The notes below the pieces were generated by a model. The model worked only from the letters and a program-made list of their open reading frames with translations. It was not told the DNA's origin and did no database searches. From positions 806,001 to 870,000 of the forward strand of contig NZ_LT799838.1 in the NCBI RefSeq assembly GCF_900168255.1: a stretch of 64,000 nucleotides of DNA. Direction: 5' to 3'. This DNA is from Psychrobacter sp. DAB_AL43B (lineage in GTDB: Bacteria > Pseudomonadota > Gammaproteobacteria > Pseudomonadales > Moraxellaceae). How positions within the stretch are numbered: the stretch's first letter is position 1; each line of letters opens with the position of its first letter. Below are positions 33,330-43,014 of this stretch, one piece after another. The translations under genes were made by a program, and so were the position numbers.

Positions 33330-34430
33330 ATGTTTTTCAATTCATCAAAGCTATTAAGTATAACGTGTCTACTAATGCTTAGTCTGGTTTCCGGCTGTTC
33401 TAGTATCAATGCAGGATTGCAAGCAGGTGAGCTGCCGCCAAGTGGCGCATTTATCGCTGAAAACGGTTTGCATTTTAATATTCAATCGTTAAATCTAGCC
33501 ACATTACCACCTAAACAAGCAGTGCTTCCAAATAGCAACTTAGGTCAGCTAATAAGAAACTCTGGTCGAGTAGACTATCGTATTGCTGAAAGCGATATTC
33601 TCAGTATTGTACTTACCGGTTATCCTAATATTACACCCCTACCAGCTGGCGATGTGACTAATCCTTATGCTGCAGGTTTTCCTGTTGACCAACAAGGTTT
33701 TGTTCAGTTCCCACTCGTTGGGCGTATAAAAGCCAGTGGTATGAGCGTACCGCAATTTACTGCCAACTTACAGAAACAGCTGCAACGCTACCTTAAGTAT
33801 TCAGACCCACAGGTTAAAATCGTTAATTATCGAGGCAATAAATTTTTTATTGATGGTGAAGTCAAACAGCCGGGGGAATTTGCGATTAATGATGCTCCAG
33901 TTTCGCTATATAGCGCGATTTCTATGGCTGGTGGCGCAACGACTACCGGTGACTCAAACAATATTGTTTTTAATCGTAAAGGTGTAAATTACAATATTGG
34001 ATTGCAATCTTTACGCCAATTAGGAACGTCCGCCAATCAAATCTATCTGCAAGATGGCGATTCTATTCATGTTAATAGTCAAGATCGTAATAAAGTATAT
34101 GTCTTAGGGGAGTTTGGGCGTGTAGAGCCTGTTCCTATTCGAGAGCAAGGCATTAGTTTGGCGCAAGTGCTAGGCGAGTCAAAAGGCCTAGATTCTAATA
34201 CTGCCAATGCCGCTAAGATATATGTAGTGCGTGATAATCTTAATACCAGAACGACAGACATTTATTATGTTGATATGCAGACGATTACCAGTTTTGCACT
34301 TGCCAATCGTTTTGAGATGCGTGCCAATGATATCGTCTATGTTGATCCTACTGGCTTGACGCGCTGGAACCGTGTCATTAGTGCAATACTACCTTCCACT
34401 TCTGCAATTAGTCTCCTTTCAGGCTTATAG
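33330..34430 (+). CDS. wza: Wza, outer-membrane polysaccharide export lipoprotein
   Basis: 366 residues from ATG 33330 (AAAGG 7 nt upstream favours it over the ATG at 33309). Lipobox VSGC follows a short hydrophobic leader. The poly-export (PES) domain contains YRIAESDILSIVLTGYPN and FVQFPLVGRIKASGMS. Two SLBB-type segments follow (FFIDGEVKQPGEF, VYVLGEFGRVEPVPIREQGISLAQVL). A C-terminal amphipathic helix likely forms the outer-membrane pore. First gene of the wza-wzb-wzc export module. Confidence 0.93.
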   Translation: MFFNSSKLLSITCLLMLSLVSGCSSINAGLQAGELPPSGAFIAENGLHFNIQSLNLATLPPKQAVLPNSNLGQLIRNSGRVDYRIAESDILSIVLTGYPNITPLPAGDVTNPYAAGFPVDQQGFVQFPLVGRIKASGMSVPQFTANLQKQLQRYLKYSDPQVKIVNYRGNKFFIDGEVKQPGEFAINDAPVSLYSAISMAGGATTTGDSNNIVFNRKGVNYNIGLQSLRQLGTSANQIYLQDGDSIHVNSQDRNKVYVLGEFGRVEPVPIREQGISLAQVLGESKGLDSNTANAAKIYVVRDNLNTRTTDIYYVDMQTITSFALANRFEMRANDIVYVDPTGLTRWNRVISAILPSTSAISLLSGL

Positions 34431-34449
34431 ATAACAGGTAATAGTCATA

Positions 34450-34881
34450 ATGGCATTTGATAATATTTTAGTGGTTTGTGTGGGCAATATTTGTCGTAGC
34501 CCGATGGCAGAAGCACTATTGAAGCAGCGTTTCCCTAATAAAATCATTGATTCTGCAGGTGTCGGCGCTTTGGTTGGCCACCCTGCCGATCCAGCAGCGC
34601 TAGAAATCATGTCAAAACAGCAGATTGACATTACCAATCATGTTGCTAAGCAGATTGATGAGCAGTTAGCAAAAAAGGCTGACATTATTTTTACTATGTC
34701 AGATGGTCAGACCAAATGGATTGAAGAGCGCTGGCCATTTTGCCGTGGCAAAACTTTCAAGCTGGGTCATTGGATGGATAAAGATATTGCTGATCCTTAC
34801 AAGCATGAGATGAGCGCGTTTAAAACGGCATACCAAGATATTGTGGATGGTCTAGAGCAATGGGCTGATAAAATCAGTTAA
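34450..34881 (+). CDS. wzb: Wzb, low-molecular-weight protein tyrosine phosphatase
   Basis: 143 residues. Active-site loop VCVGNICRSP near the N-terminus (CX5R with Cys nucleophile and Arg), and the general-acid loop DIADPYKHE near residue 115. It dephosphorylates the tyrosine cluster of Wzc, cycling it during capsule export. It starts 19 nt after wza. Confidence 0.93.
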   Translation: MAFDNILVVCVGNICRSPMAEALLKQRFPNKIIDSAGVGALVGHPADPAALEIMSKQQIDITNHVAKQIDEQLAKKADIIFTMSDGQTKWIEERWPFCRGKTFKLGHWMDKDIADPYKHEMSAFKTAYQDIVDGLEQWADKIS

Positions 34882-34971
34882 ATATCCGACACTATCAGCT
34901 GAGTATGAAGAATACTCGTTATTAAGCACTCTGCTACAAAGTGATTAACCTTAAGCGATGAATATATAAAT

Positions 34972-37254
34972 ATGAATACAGATTCACAAAACATGTCGAA
35001 GCCTATCAATGATAACGCCAATAATAGTGATAATGACGAGATTGATTTAATGGCACTGTTGTTGGCGCTATTACGCGGATGGAAAACTATACTATTATTT
35101 ATATTGCTAGGGTTAGTTGTCGGGGTACTCTATAGTCGCTATGTCAACCCCACTTATCGCTCTGATGCTTTGATTCAAATTGATGAGAAGTCGTCAGGTC
35201 TACCTGCACTTGGGGAAAATATTTCTGATCTATTAGGTTCTGAGGCAAGTAAAGCGCAGACTGAAGCTGAGTTAATCCGCTCACGTATGATTTTAGAACC
35301 CGTGGTTAATGACCTGCATTTGCGTATTAATGTTACTGATCTTGAGGTCAGTGCTATCGATAAAGTGATCAACGATCGTACTCATACACAATTAAATGCA
35401 CCTGAAGGTGTTGCTCTAAAGACAGCAGAAGGTCAAGTGCAGATCAGTCAATTTAACGTTTCACAAGCCTATCTAAACCAGCCTTTTACATTGACTCGAG
35501 AAGGCACTGGCTTTGTATTGAGTAACGGCTTTGATGACTTTAAAGGCAAGCTTAATCAGGTAAATAAGTTTAGCGGTGTAGACGGTCAGATTCATATTAC
35601 AGTCAATGACCTACCAGCTGACGGTCATGGTATCAGTATTATCAAACAGTCATTACAGACTACTACTGATGAGCTTAATAAGAAACTGGCAGTTATTGAA
35701 AAAGGTAAACAAACGGGTATCATCGAGCTGTCGATGACTGGCGCTAATCAGCAGCAAACAAGTTTAATACTTAAGAAAATCATCTTTTCGTATATTGATA
35801 AGAACGAATCTCGAGGCTCTGAGGAAACCACTAAAACCATTAGTTTTATGGAAACCCAAATTCCTGTCCTTAAGAAAAAACTTGAGGATGCTGAAGGCGT
35901 ATTCAATGAGTTTCGTAAAAAGTATGGCACGATTGATGTCGCAAAAGAGGCTGAGTTACTACTTGTGGAAAACTCTAATATCGGCGTGCAACTCAATGAG
36001 CTCAAGCTTAAAAAGGCTGATCTCACCACTTATTATACAGAAGAACATCCCTTAGTTATTCAGATTGATGAGCAACTAAAAGTGTTAAATGATAGAAAGC
36101 AGACTATTAATAATACTATTGGAGGCTTACCAGAGCTACAACGAGAGTTTCTTAAGCTGTCACAAGACACAGAAATTAATAGAGAGATCTATCTAACTTT
36201 ACTCAAAAACTATCAGCAATTACAGATAGCTAAAGCAGGTCAGTCAGGTTTTGCTCGAATTATTGATTTACCTATCAGTACTTATAAGGCAATTGCCCCA
36301 AAAAAGCTTTTGATTATTACCTTAGCAGCATTGTTAGGAGCGATGCTGGGTTCTATGTTGGTACTCATTAAGAATATGATACGAAATGTGGTCAAAGACC
36401 CTGAACGTCTTGAGGCCAAAACTGGCATACCAGTCATTGCGACAATACCACGTTCACCAACATTAATCCGTTTAGGTAAAAACAAAAAATCACCAAATAG
36501 ATTGTTGGCCTATGCCGACAATAACGGTCTAAGCTATGAGGCGATAAAAAGTCTAAGAACAAACTTAATGTTTAGTATGGGTTCAGTTGCCAAAAGTGGT
36601 CAGCGTGCTAGAGTCATTTTAATTACAGGTGAAAGCCCTGGGATTGGTAAATCTTTTATTTCATCTAACTTATCAGAGGTGTTTTCGCAGTTAGATAAAA
36701 AGGTTCTGATTATAGATGCAGACATGAGATTGGGTGAACTGCACAAGATGTTTAATATGGATCAAAATAATGGTCTAGGAGACTATCTATCACTGCCTAA
36801 AGTTGAGAGTCAGACAGTATCTATTATTGGAGTGCAGTCCGCAGAATATTTAGAACCGCTACCACAAAGTATTGTCGATTATATTCATCCAACTGGCATG
36901 GATAATATTGACTTCATACCACGAGGTCAGAATCCTCGTAACCCATCAGCTTTACTGGTAAGTGATAAATTTGTAGAATTGATGAATAATCTTAATGTGC
37001 ATTACGATTATATTATTATTGATACGCCGCCTGTTTTAGCCGCATCAGACGCTATTATTTTATCCGAATATGCGGATAAAGTTTTAATGGTTGCTCGCTA
37101 TGATAAATCTATAGAAGGTCAAGTAGCTTATGCGGTTAGACAAATGCATAAAGCCAACATAAAAGTAGATGGTATTATCTTAAATGATGTACAGCAAGGT
37201 ATCTTGAGCAAATATAGTTATCACTATAGTTATGCTTATGGCAATAATAACTAA
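34972..37254 (+). CDS. wzc: Wzc, polysaccharide co-polymerase and tyrosine autokinase
   Basis: 760 residues. Transmembrane segment around 40-58, a long periplasmic Wzz-like coiled-coil domain, second membrane segment around 443-465, then the cytosolic BY-kinase. Walker A GESPGIGKS is at 553-561, Walker A' LIIDADMRLG near 580, Walker B IIIDTPPVLAASD near 683. The C-terminus is tyrosine-rich (YSYHYSYAYG), the autophosphorylation cluster targeted by Wzb. It controls capsule chain length and export together with Wza. Confidence 0.93.
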   Translation: MNTDSQNMSKPINDNANNSDNDEIDLMALLLALLRGWKTILLFILLGLVVGVLYSRYVNPTYRSDALIQIDEKSSGLPALGENISDLLGSEASKAQTEAELIRSRMILEPVVNDLHLRINVTDLEVSAIDKVINDRTHTQLNAPEGVALKTAEGQVQISQFNVSQAYLNQPFTLTREGTGFVLSNGFDDFKGKLNQVNKFSGVDGQIHITVNDLPADGHGISIIKQSLQTTTDELNKKLAVIEKGKQTGIIELSMTGANQQQTSLILKKIIFSYIDKNESRGSEETTKTISFMETQIPVLKKKLEDAEGVFNEFRKKYGTIDVAKEAELLLVENSNIGVQLNELKLKKADLTTYYTEEHPLVIQIDEQLKVLNDRKQTINNTIGGLPELQREFLKLSQDTEINREIYLTLLKNYQQLQIAKAGQSGFARIIDLPISTYKAIAPKKLLIITLAALLGAMLGSMLVLIKNMIRNVVKDPERLEAKTGIPVIATIPRSPTLIRLGKNKKSPNRLLAYADNNGLSYEAIKSLRTNLMFSMGSVAKSGQRARVILITGESPGIGKSFISSNLSEVFSQLDKKVLIIDADMRLGELHKMFNMDQNNGLGDYLSLPKVESQTVSIIGVQSAEYLEPLPQSIVDYIHPTGMDNIDFIPRGQNPRNPSALLVSDKFVELMNNLNVHYDYIIIDTPPVLAASDAIILSEYADKVLMVARYDKSIEGQVAYAVRQMHKANIKVDGIILNDVQQGILSKYSYHYSYAYGNNN

Positions 37255-37317
37255 TATATATCTTAACCATATCGTATTATCTTGCTTATTAGTACTTAAA
37301 TGAAATAGTTGCTTGTT

Positions 37318-39279
37318 ATGCCAATTGATCCATCAATAATTTCTAAGAAAGATAAAATATCTTCTATAGAGCCTAATGATTTTGCTGAGCGTACTGCTAG
37401 GATATTGTTGAGCCTGCCTCGAAGCGTTAAGCGTAGTATTTTAATATTGGCTGATTTTATCATGTCAGTAGTTTGTCTATTCTTTGCCGTTGCAGCACGC
37501 TATGGGTATGTAGACCATCATGTAAGTTTATGGTTATTAAGTGTCAGTGCACTGATTCCAGTATTATGCCTATATGCTATTGGATTTTATAATGGCGTGG
37601 CACGAGGGTTCTTTGATGCGATGATGGGTAGCGTATTACAACTTTTCTTTGTACTCATCATCGTTGCCCAAACTGTTTTATATTTTAAATTACTACCCGG
37701 TATCCCTCGTGCAGTACCTATCTTATATCTGTTTCTATTTTTTATATGGCTATGGAATAGCCGCTTAACGATTAGAGAGCTGCTAGCAAGGTGGCAGGGT
37801 CAAAGGCAGCAACATAAGTATGATGATTATGATAACGTTGTTATTTATGGGGCAGGAGAGGCAGGCAAAGAGCTCCTAGAAGGTTTGAGAAACTCTCATA
37901 AGTATAACGTGGTCGCTTATATTGATGATGATCCGCAGCTCACCGGTGCTTATTTACTTGGTAAAAAGATTTATCCTGCTCATAAGTTGGTGAGTTTAGT
38001 AGATGAGCTTGAGATTGCACAAGTTTTTTTAGCCATTCCCTCTATCAGCCGTGCGCAAAAAAGGCAGATTATAGATAAATTATCTGGCATAGCCATTAAA
38101 ATTAAAGAGCTACCAAGCTTAGAAGAAATCGCTGACGAAAAAGTCACTGTCAGTAGTATGCGCAAAATTGATATTTTAGATGTGCTAGATCGGCAAACGG
38201 TGGAGCCAGATGAGCAGCTGTTGCAGCTCAATATCACAAATAAATGCGTATTAGTGACTGGTGCTGGGGGCTCTATCGGTAGTGAGTTATGCCGACAAAT
38301 TATTAAAAATAAACCTCAGTGTCTGGTTCTTTACGAGCTGTCTGAGTTTGCACTTTATAGTATCCATCAAGAGCTGATAGCAAAACAAGCTAGTAACCTT
38401 GCTTATCAAAACATTAAAATCATTGCCGTTATTGGTAATGTAACTAACGAACCGAACCTGCTTAGAATACTTAATCTCCATGATATACAGACTGTCTATC
38501 ATGCAGCTGCTTATAAACATGTGCCTATGGTAGAGCACAATCCTTTTGAGGGTGTTATCAATAATACCAAAGGCACTTATCACTGTGCGCGAGCAGCTAT
38601 CAAAGCCAATGTTGAGACATTTGTGCTTATCTCTACAGATAAAGCTGTAAGACCGACCAATGTGATGGGCGCTTCTAAGCGTTTAGCGGAATTAGTCTGT
38701 CAAGGTCTAAGTCAGACAAACAATAAAACCTGTATTAGTATGGTGCGCTTCGGTAATGTCCTTGGCTCGTCAGGCTCTGTCGTACCCGTATTTACTAAGC
38801 AAATAGAACAAGGTAAGCCAATAACAGTTACCCATCCTGATGTTACGCGTTATTTTATGACGATCCCAGAGGCGGCGAACTTGGTTATCCAAGCAGGTGC
38901 AATGGCATCAGGTGGTGAAGTATTCGTGCTTGATATGGGCGAGCCGGTCAAGATTATTGATTTAGCACATCGAATGATTCATTTAAGCGGTTTTGATATT
39001 AAAGATGCTGCCCATCCTGAAGGTGATATCGAGGTCATCTTTACGGGTCTTAGAGCAGGAGAAAAGCTCTATGAGGAGCTAATCATTGGTGAAGATAATG
39101 TCGAAGCAACCGATCATCCTCTTATCATGCAAGCGATAGAGCATAGCTTTCCATTAGCCGATATTGAAACCGTATTGTTCGAGATTACTGAAAGGCAAAA
39201 AGAGTTTGATGTACCTTGGCTAAAGCAGCAGTTTAAGCAGTTTGTGGAAGGCTATCAGGAAGGAGCTACTCCGACATAG
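37318..39279 (+). CDS. WbpM/PglF-type membrane UDP-GlcNAc 4,6-dehydratase
   Basis: 653 residues from ATG 37318. Four transmembrane segments in the first ~135 residues, a first Rossmann region (VIYGAGEAGKELLEGL), then the catalytic domain with TGAGGSIG at 314-321, AAYKHVPMVE and STDKAVRPTNVMGASKR, where Met replaces the SDR Tyr, as is normal for this subfamily. Product: UDP-4-keto-6-deoxy-GlcNAc. In this locus that intermediate is the likely substrate of the reductase half of the fusion at 54667. Follows wzc directly, as in Acinetobacter-type capsule loci. Confidence 0.9.
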   Translation: MPIDPSIISKKDKISSIEPNDFAERTARILLSLPRSVKRSILILADFIMSVVCLFFAVAARYGYVDHHVSLWLLSVSALIPVLCLYAIGFYNGVARGFFDAMMGSVLQLFFVLIIVAQTVLYFKLLPGIPRAVPILYLFLFFIWLWNSRLTIRELLARWQGQRQQHKYDDYDNVVIYGAGEAGKELLEGLRNSHKYNVVAYIDDDPQLTGAYLLGKKIYPAHKLVSLVDELEIAQVFLAIPSISRAQKRQIIDKLSGIAIKIKELPSLEEIADEKVTVSSMRKIDILDVLDRQTVEPDEQLLQLNITNKCVLVTGAGGSIGSELCRQIIKNKPQCLVLYELSEFALYSIHQELIAKQASNLAYQNIKIIAVIGNVTNEPNLLRILNLHDIQTVYHAAAYKHVPMVEHNPFEGVINNTKGTYHCARAAIKANVETFVLISTDKAVRPTNVMGASKRLAELVCQGLSQTNNKTCISMVRFGNVLGSSGSVVPVFTKQIEQGKPITVTHPDVTRYFMTIPEAANLVIQAGAMASGGEVFVLDMGEPVKIIDLAHRMIHLSGFDIKDAAHPEGDIEVIFTGLRAGEKLYEELIIGEDNVEATDHPLIMQAIEHSFPLADIETVLFEITERQKEFDVPWLKQQFKQFVEGYQEGATPT

Positions 39280-39383
39280 CATAGTAACTATTATGCTCAT
39301 ATTATTTAAATAGACGCTACAATAATATCAAAATAACTATGATTCTTTCCGCTATTTTTTTAGGTTAAATACAATTTATTCAT

Positions 39384-40658
39384 ATGATAAAACTTAAAGC
39401 TAATAGTTTCGTTGGGGGTGCTGGAGTCTATTTATTTTCTAATATTCTTAATGTTGTAATTCCTTTCATCTTATTACCGATACTAACGCGTTATCTAAGT
39501 CCTTCTGAATATGGTGAAGTAGCTATGTTCCAGACTTTGTTAGGTGCAGTAGGTGCGTTCGTAGGAATTACTTTTGTTGGTGCTGCAGGACGTAAATTTT
39601 ATGATACTGACCTTAAACAAGGTGAGCTTGCTGAATTTATAGGCTCTTGCATTCAACTTATTCTGATTTTCTCACTGGTAGTATTAACAGTATGTTTTCT
39701 TTTCCGAATACAGCTTTCTGGATGGATAGGGATTAAGACTGAATATATTACTTGGGCTGTACTCGTTGCATCTTTTAATGTAATTATCACAATACGCTTA
39801 GATCAGTGGCAAATAAGGAAACAAGCCATTAAATATGGTGTATTGCAAATCTCACAAAGTCTATTTAATATGCTTTTATCGTTGCTCTTTGTCGTTGCTC
39901 TTTTAAAAGGAGCAGAAGGGCGAATAGATTCTCAGATAATAGTAAGTTTGGTGTTTGTAGTGTTAGCGTTATACCTCTTAAACAAAGATAATATCCTTAA
40001 AGTTTTTGTATGGCGAAAAGAGTATTTATTTGAGGCACTCAAATTCGGTGTTCCTCTTATCCCTCACATAGCTGGTAGTTTTTTGCTACTGTCAGTAGAT
40101 CGCTTTGTTATTAATAAAGAAATAGGAATTGCCGAAGCTGGAATATATATGGTTGCTGTCCAGTTAACAGCAGCAATAGGTATTGTTTTCGATGCTATCA
40201 ATAAAGCATATATACCTTGGTTATTTGAAAAGCTAAAAGCTGACCAGTTAGAAGAAAAGCAAAAAATAGTTAAATTAACCTATGCTTGGTTTTTTCTAAT
40301 TATCTTAGGTGTTATGCTTTCTTTTTTCATTGGACCGCCATTGGTGGTGTTAATAGCAGGCGAACAATATGCTCAAGCGGGTAAGGTAATAGGGTGGTTG
40401 GCATTAGGACAAGGCTTTCAGGGCATGTATCTTATGGTTACTAACTATATATTTTACTCTAAAAGAACCGGCTTGCTTTCATTAGCATCTATTAGCTCAG
40501 GTATATTAAATTTAATTTTATTGATTGTTTTAGTACGTATTATTGGTTTGGAAGGTGCAGCGATTGCATTTGCTATATCAATGTGCATTCGTTTCTTATT
40601 AACATGGTGGATAGCGCATAAGCGTCATCCAATGCCTTGGTTTAATTTCATTAAGTAG
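39384..40658 (+). CDS. wzx: Wzx-like polysaccharide flippase
   Basis: 424 residues with about 12 transmembrane helices and a typical N-terminus (GGAGVYLFSNILNVVIPFILLPILTRYLSPSEYG) of the oligosaccharide flippase family. It should move lipid-linked repeat units from the cytosolic to the periplasmic face for polymerisation. Sequence is more AT-rich than the export genes, as usual for serotype-specific genes. Confidence 0.88.
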   Translation: MIKLKANSFVGGAGVYLFSNILNVVIPFILLPILTRYLSPSEYGEVAMFQTLLGAVGAFVGITFVGAAGRKFYDTDLKQGELAEFIGSCIQLILIFSLVVLTVCFLFRIQLSGWIGIKTEYITWAVLVASFNVIITIRLDQWQIRKQAIKYGVLQISQSLFNMLLSLLFVVALLKGAEGRIDSQIIVSLVFVVLALYLLNKDNILKVFVWRKEYLFEALKFGVPLIPHIAGSFLLLSVDRFVINKEIGIAEAGIYMVAVQLTAAIGIVFDAINKAYIPWLFEKLKADQLEEKQKIVKLTYAWFFLIILGVMLSFFIGPPLVVLIAGEQYAQAGKVIGWLALGQGFQGMYLMVTNYIFYSKRTGLLSLASISSGILNLILLIVLVRIIGLEGAAIAFAISMCIRFLLTWWIAHKRHPMPWFNFIK

Positions 40659-40669
40659 ATAGGTTTATT

Positions 40670-41860
40670 ATGGCTTCTATTTTAAAATTAATTGGTAGAG
40701 AAAAAAAGTTATTCACTGCTGATATTAGTAATCATTCAGAAAAGATTTTAGAGATTGTTTCTAGTTCACGGTTTTTAGTTTTAGGTGGTGCTGGATCTAT
40801 CGGTCAAGCAGTCGTTAAGGAAATATTTAAACGTAATCCACAGAAGCTTCATGTTGTGGATATCAGTGAAAATAACTTGGTTGAATTGGTACGTGATATT
40901 CGTAGCTCTTTTGGCTATATCAATGGTGACTTTCAGACCTTTGCATTAGATATTGGCTCTATTGAATATGATGCTTTCTTTAAGGCCGATGGGAAGTTCG
41001 ATTATGTGCTTAATTTGTCTGCATTAAAGCATGTACGTAGTGAAAAAGACCCTTATACGTTAATGCGCATGATTGAAGTTAATATATTCAATACAGATAA
41101 AACACTACAACAGTCTATTGATCAAGGTGTCAAAAAGTATTTTTGTGTATCTACGGATAAAGCAGCTAACCCAGTGAATATGATGGGAGCGTCAAAACGT
41201 ATTATGGAAATGTTCTTGATGCGACGTAGTCTTGAAATTGATATTTCTACTGCACGTTTTGCCAATGTTGCTTTCTCTGATGGGTCGTTATTACATGGTT
41301 TTAATCAGCGCTTGGAAAAACGTCAGCCTATAGTTGCGCCTAATGACATAAAACGTTATTTCGTTACCCCGCAAGAGTCTGGTGAGCTGTGTCTAATGTC
41401 ATGTGTTTTCGGTGAAAATCGTGATATTTTCTTTCCTAAGCTTAGTGAAAGTTTACATCTGATTTCATTTGCTGATATTGCTGTCAAATATCTTACACAA
41501 AAAGGTTTTGAACCGGTATTGTGCAGCACTGAAGATGAAGCAAGAGAGTTAGCTAAAACCCTACCGGAGCAAGGCAAATGGCCTTGTTTATTTACTGGCA
41601 GCGATACAACGGGCGAAAAAGACTTTGAAGAGTTTTTTACTGATGCAGAAATACTGGACATGCAGCGCTTTAGTAATTTAGGAGTGATTAAAAATGAGCC
41701 CGTGTTTAATGCTGATTTGCTAGCAGAGTTTGAAGGAAGCATTTGCTCAATGAAAAGTAACTTAGCATGGGATAAAGAAGCTATTGTTGAACTTTTCTTT
41801 AAAATAATCCCTGATTTCGGTCATAAAGAAACAGGTAAGTATCTTGATAGCAAAATGTGA
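40670..41860 (+). CDS. LegB-like nucleotide-sugar 4,6-dehydratase
   Basis: 396 residues, soluble, cofactor motif LGGAGSIG at 38-45, NLSALKHVRSEKDP and STDKAANPVNMMGASKR (Met at the SDR Tyr position). It resembles the dehydratase that starts the Campylobacter legionaminic pathway and is distinct from the membrane WbpM-type enzyme at 37318. With PtmE present downstream, the substrate is probably GDP-GlcNAc, giving GDP-4-keto-6-deoxy-GlcNAc. The C-terminus (DFEEFFTDAEILDMQRF...) is family-typical. Confidence 0.83.
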   Translation: MASILKLIGREKKLFTADISNHSEKILEIVSSSRFLVLGGAGSIGQAVVKEIFKRNPQKLHVVDISENNLVELVRDIRSSFGYINGDFQTFALDIGSIEYDAFFKADGKFDYVLNLSALKHVRSEKDPYTLMRMIEVNIFNTDKTLQQSIDQGVKKYFCVSTDKAANPVNMMGASKRIMEMFLMRRSLEIDISTARFANVAFSDGSLLHGFNQRLEKRQPIVAPNDIKRYFVTPQESGELCLMSCVFGENRDIFFPKLSESLHLISFADIAVKYLTQKGFEPVLCSTEDEARELAKTLPEQGKWPCLFTGSDTTGEKDFEEFFTDAEILDMQRFSNLGVIKNEPVFNADLLAEFEGSICSMKSNLAWDKEAIVELFFKIIPDFGHKETGKYLDSKM

Positions 41861-41867
41861 GACAAAA

Positions 41868-43013
41868 ATGCAAACACAACTAATTCAACTAGTTAGAAAC
41901 ATCTATTCCACCAACGACTTTATTCCATTGCATGCTCCAACTTTTACAGGTAATGAGCAGACATATTTAGCCGAAACTATTACTAGCACTTTTGTATCAA
42001 GTGTAGGTAAGTTTGTTAGCGAGTTCGAACAAAAAATTGAGGCTTTCACGCATACTTCGCGTGCTATTGCTACTGTAAATGGCACTGCAGCCTTGCATTC
42101 AGCTTTACACTTGTCAGACGTGAAGGCAGGTGACTTGGTATTGACTCAAGCTTTAACTTTTGTAGCAACATGCAATGCATTACACCACATGGGAGCTAAG
42201 CCAGTTTTTATTGACATCGAGCTCAATTCTTTTGGTTTGTGCCCTAATGCTACTTCTGCATGGTTATCGGATAATGCTATGCTAGACGGTGATGATCAGT
42301 GTCGTCACAAAGAAAGTGGAGCTGCAATAAAAGCGGTCATGCCAATGCATACCTTTGGTCATCCAGTCCAGATTGATGAGCTATTAACAATTTGCCAAGA
42401 GTGGAATCTAACTTTAATTGAAGATGCTGCTGAAAGCTTAGGTTCCTATTATAAGAATCAACATACGGGTACTTTAGGACGCTTTGGCGCATTAAGCTTT
42501 AATGGTAATAAAGTAATTACTACTGGCGGCGGCGGTATGCTGTTGTGCCGTGAGCAAGCCGACGGTATGAGAGCCAAACATATCACCACTACCGCTAAAG
42601 TACCACACGCCTATGAGTTCTACCACGATGAAGCAGGGTTTAATTACCGAATGCCCAACCTTAATGCCGCTTTAGGCTGTGCACAAATGGAGCAGCTTCA
42701 GGCGAAGCTTGCTAATAAGCGAGTTATTGCTAAGCGTTACGCTGAGTTTTTCGAGGGAAGTAACTTTCGTTTTGTAAAAGAGCCTGATTATGCGCGTTCC
42801 AACTACTGGTTAAATGCGGTAGTCTGTCCCGATTTAGATACACGTAATACTCTATTAGAAACTACAAATGCACAAGGTGTCATGACTCGTCCCGTTTGGC
42901 AACTGATGCACCGTTTACCTATGTTTGCTAATGCTTTACGCGGTGATCTTACCAATTCTGAGTGGGCAGAAGCCAGATTAGTTAATTTACCTAGCTCTCC
43001 TGTAGGAAAATAA
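41868..43013 (+). CDS. LegC-like PLP-dependent aminotransferase (DegT/DnrJ/EryC1)
   Basis: 381 residues from ATG 41868. The N-terminal FIPLHAPTFTGNEQTYL is typical of LegC. PLP-binding motifs: GTAALHSAL, EDAAESLGS, and the Schiff-base lysine in SFNGNKVITTGGGGML. It would aminate the 4-keto sugar made by LegB. Starts 7 nt after legB. Confidence 0.87.
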   Translation: MQTQLIQLVRNIYSTNDFIPLHAPTFTGNEQTYLAETITSTFVSSVGKFVSEFEQKIEAFTHTSRAIATVNGTAALHSALHLSDVKAGDLVLTQALTFVATCNALHHMGAKPVFIDIELNSFGLCPNATSAWLSDNAMLDGDDQCRHKESGAAIKAVMPMHTFGHPVQIDELLTICQEWNLTLIEDAAESLGSYYKNQHTGTLGRFGALSFNGNKVITTGGGGMLLCREQADGMRAKHITTTAKVPHAYEFYHDEAGFNYRMPNLNAALGCAQMEQLQAKLANKRVIAKRYAEFFEGSNFRFVKEPDYARSNYWLNAVVCPDLDTRNTLLETTNAQGVMTRPVWQLMHRLPMFANALRGDLTNSEWAEARLVNLPSSPVGK

Positions 43014-43014
43014 T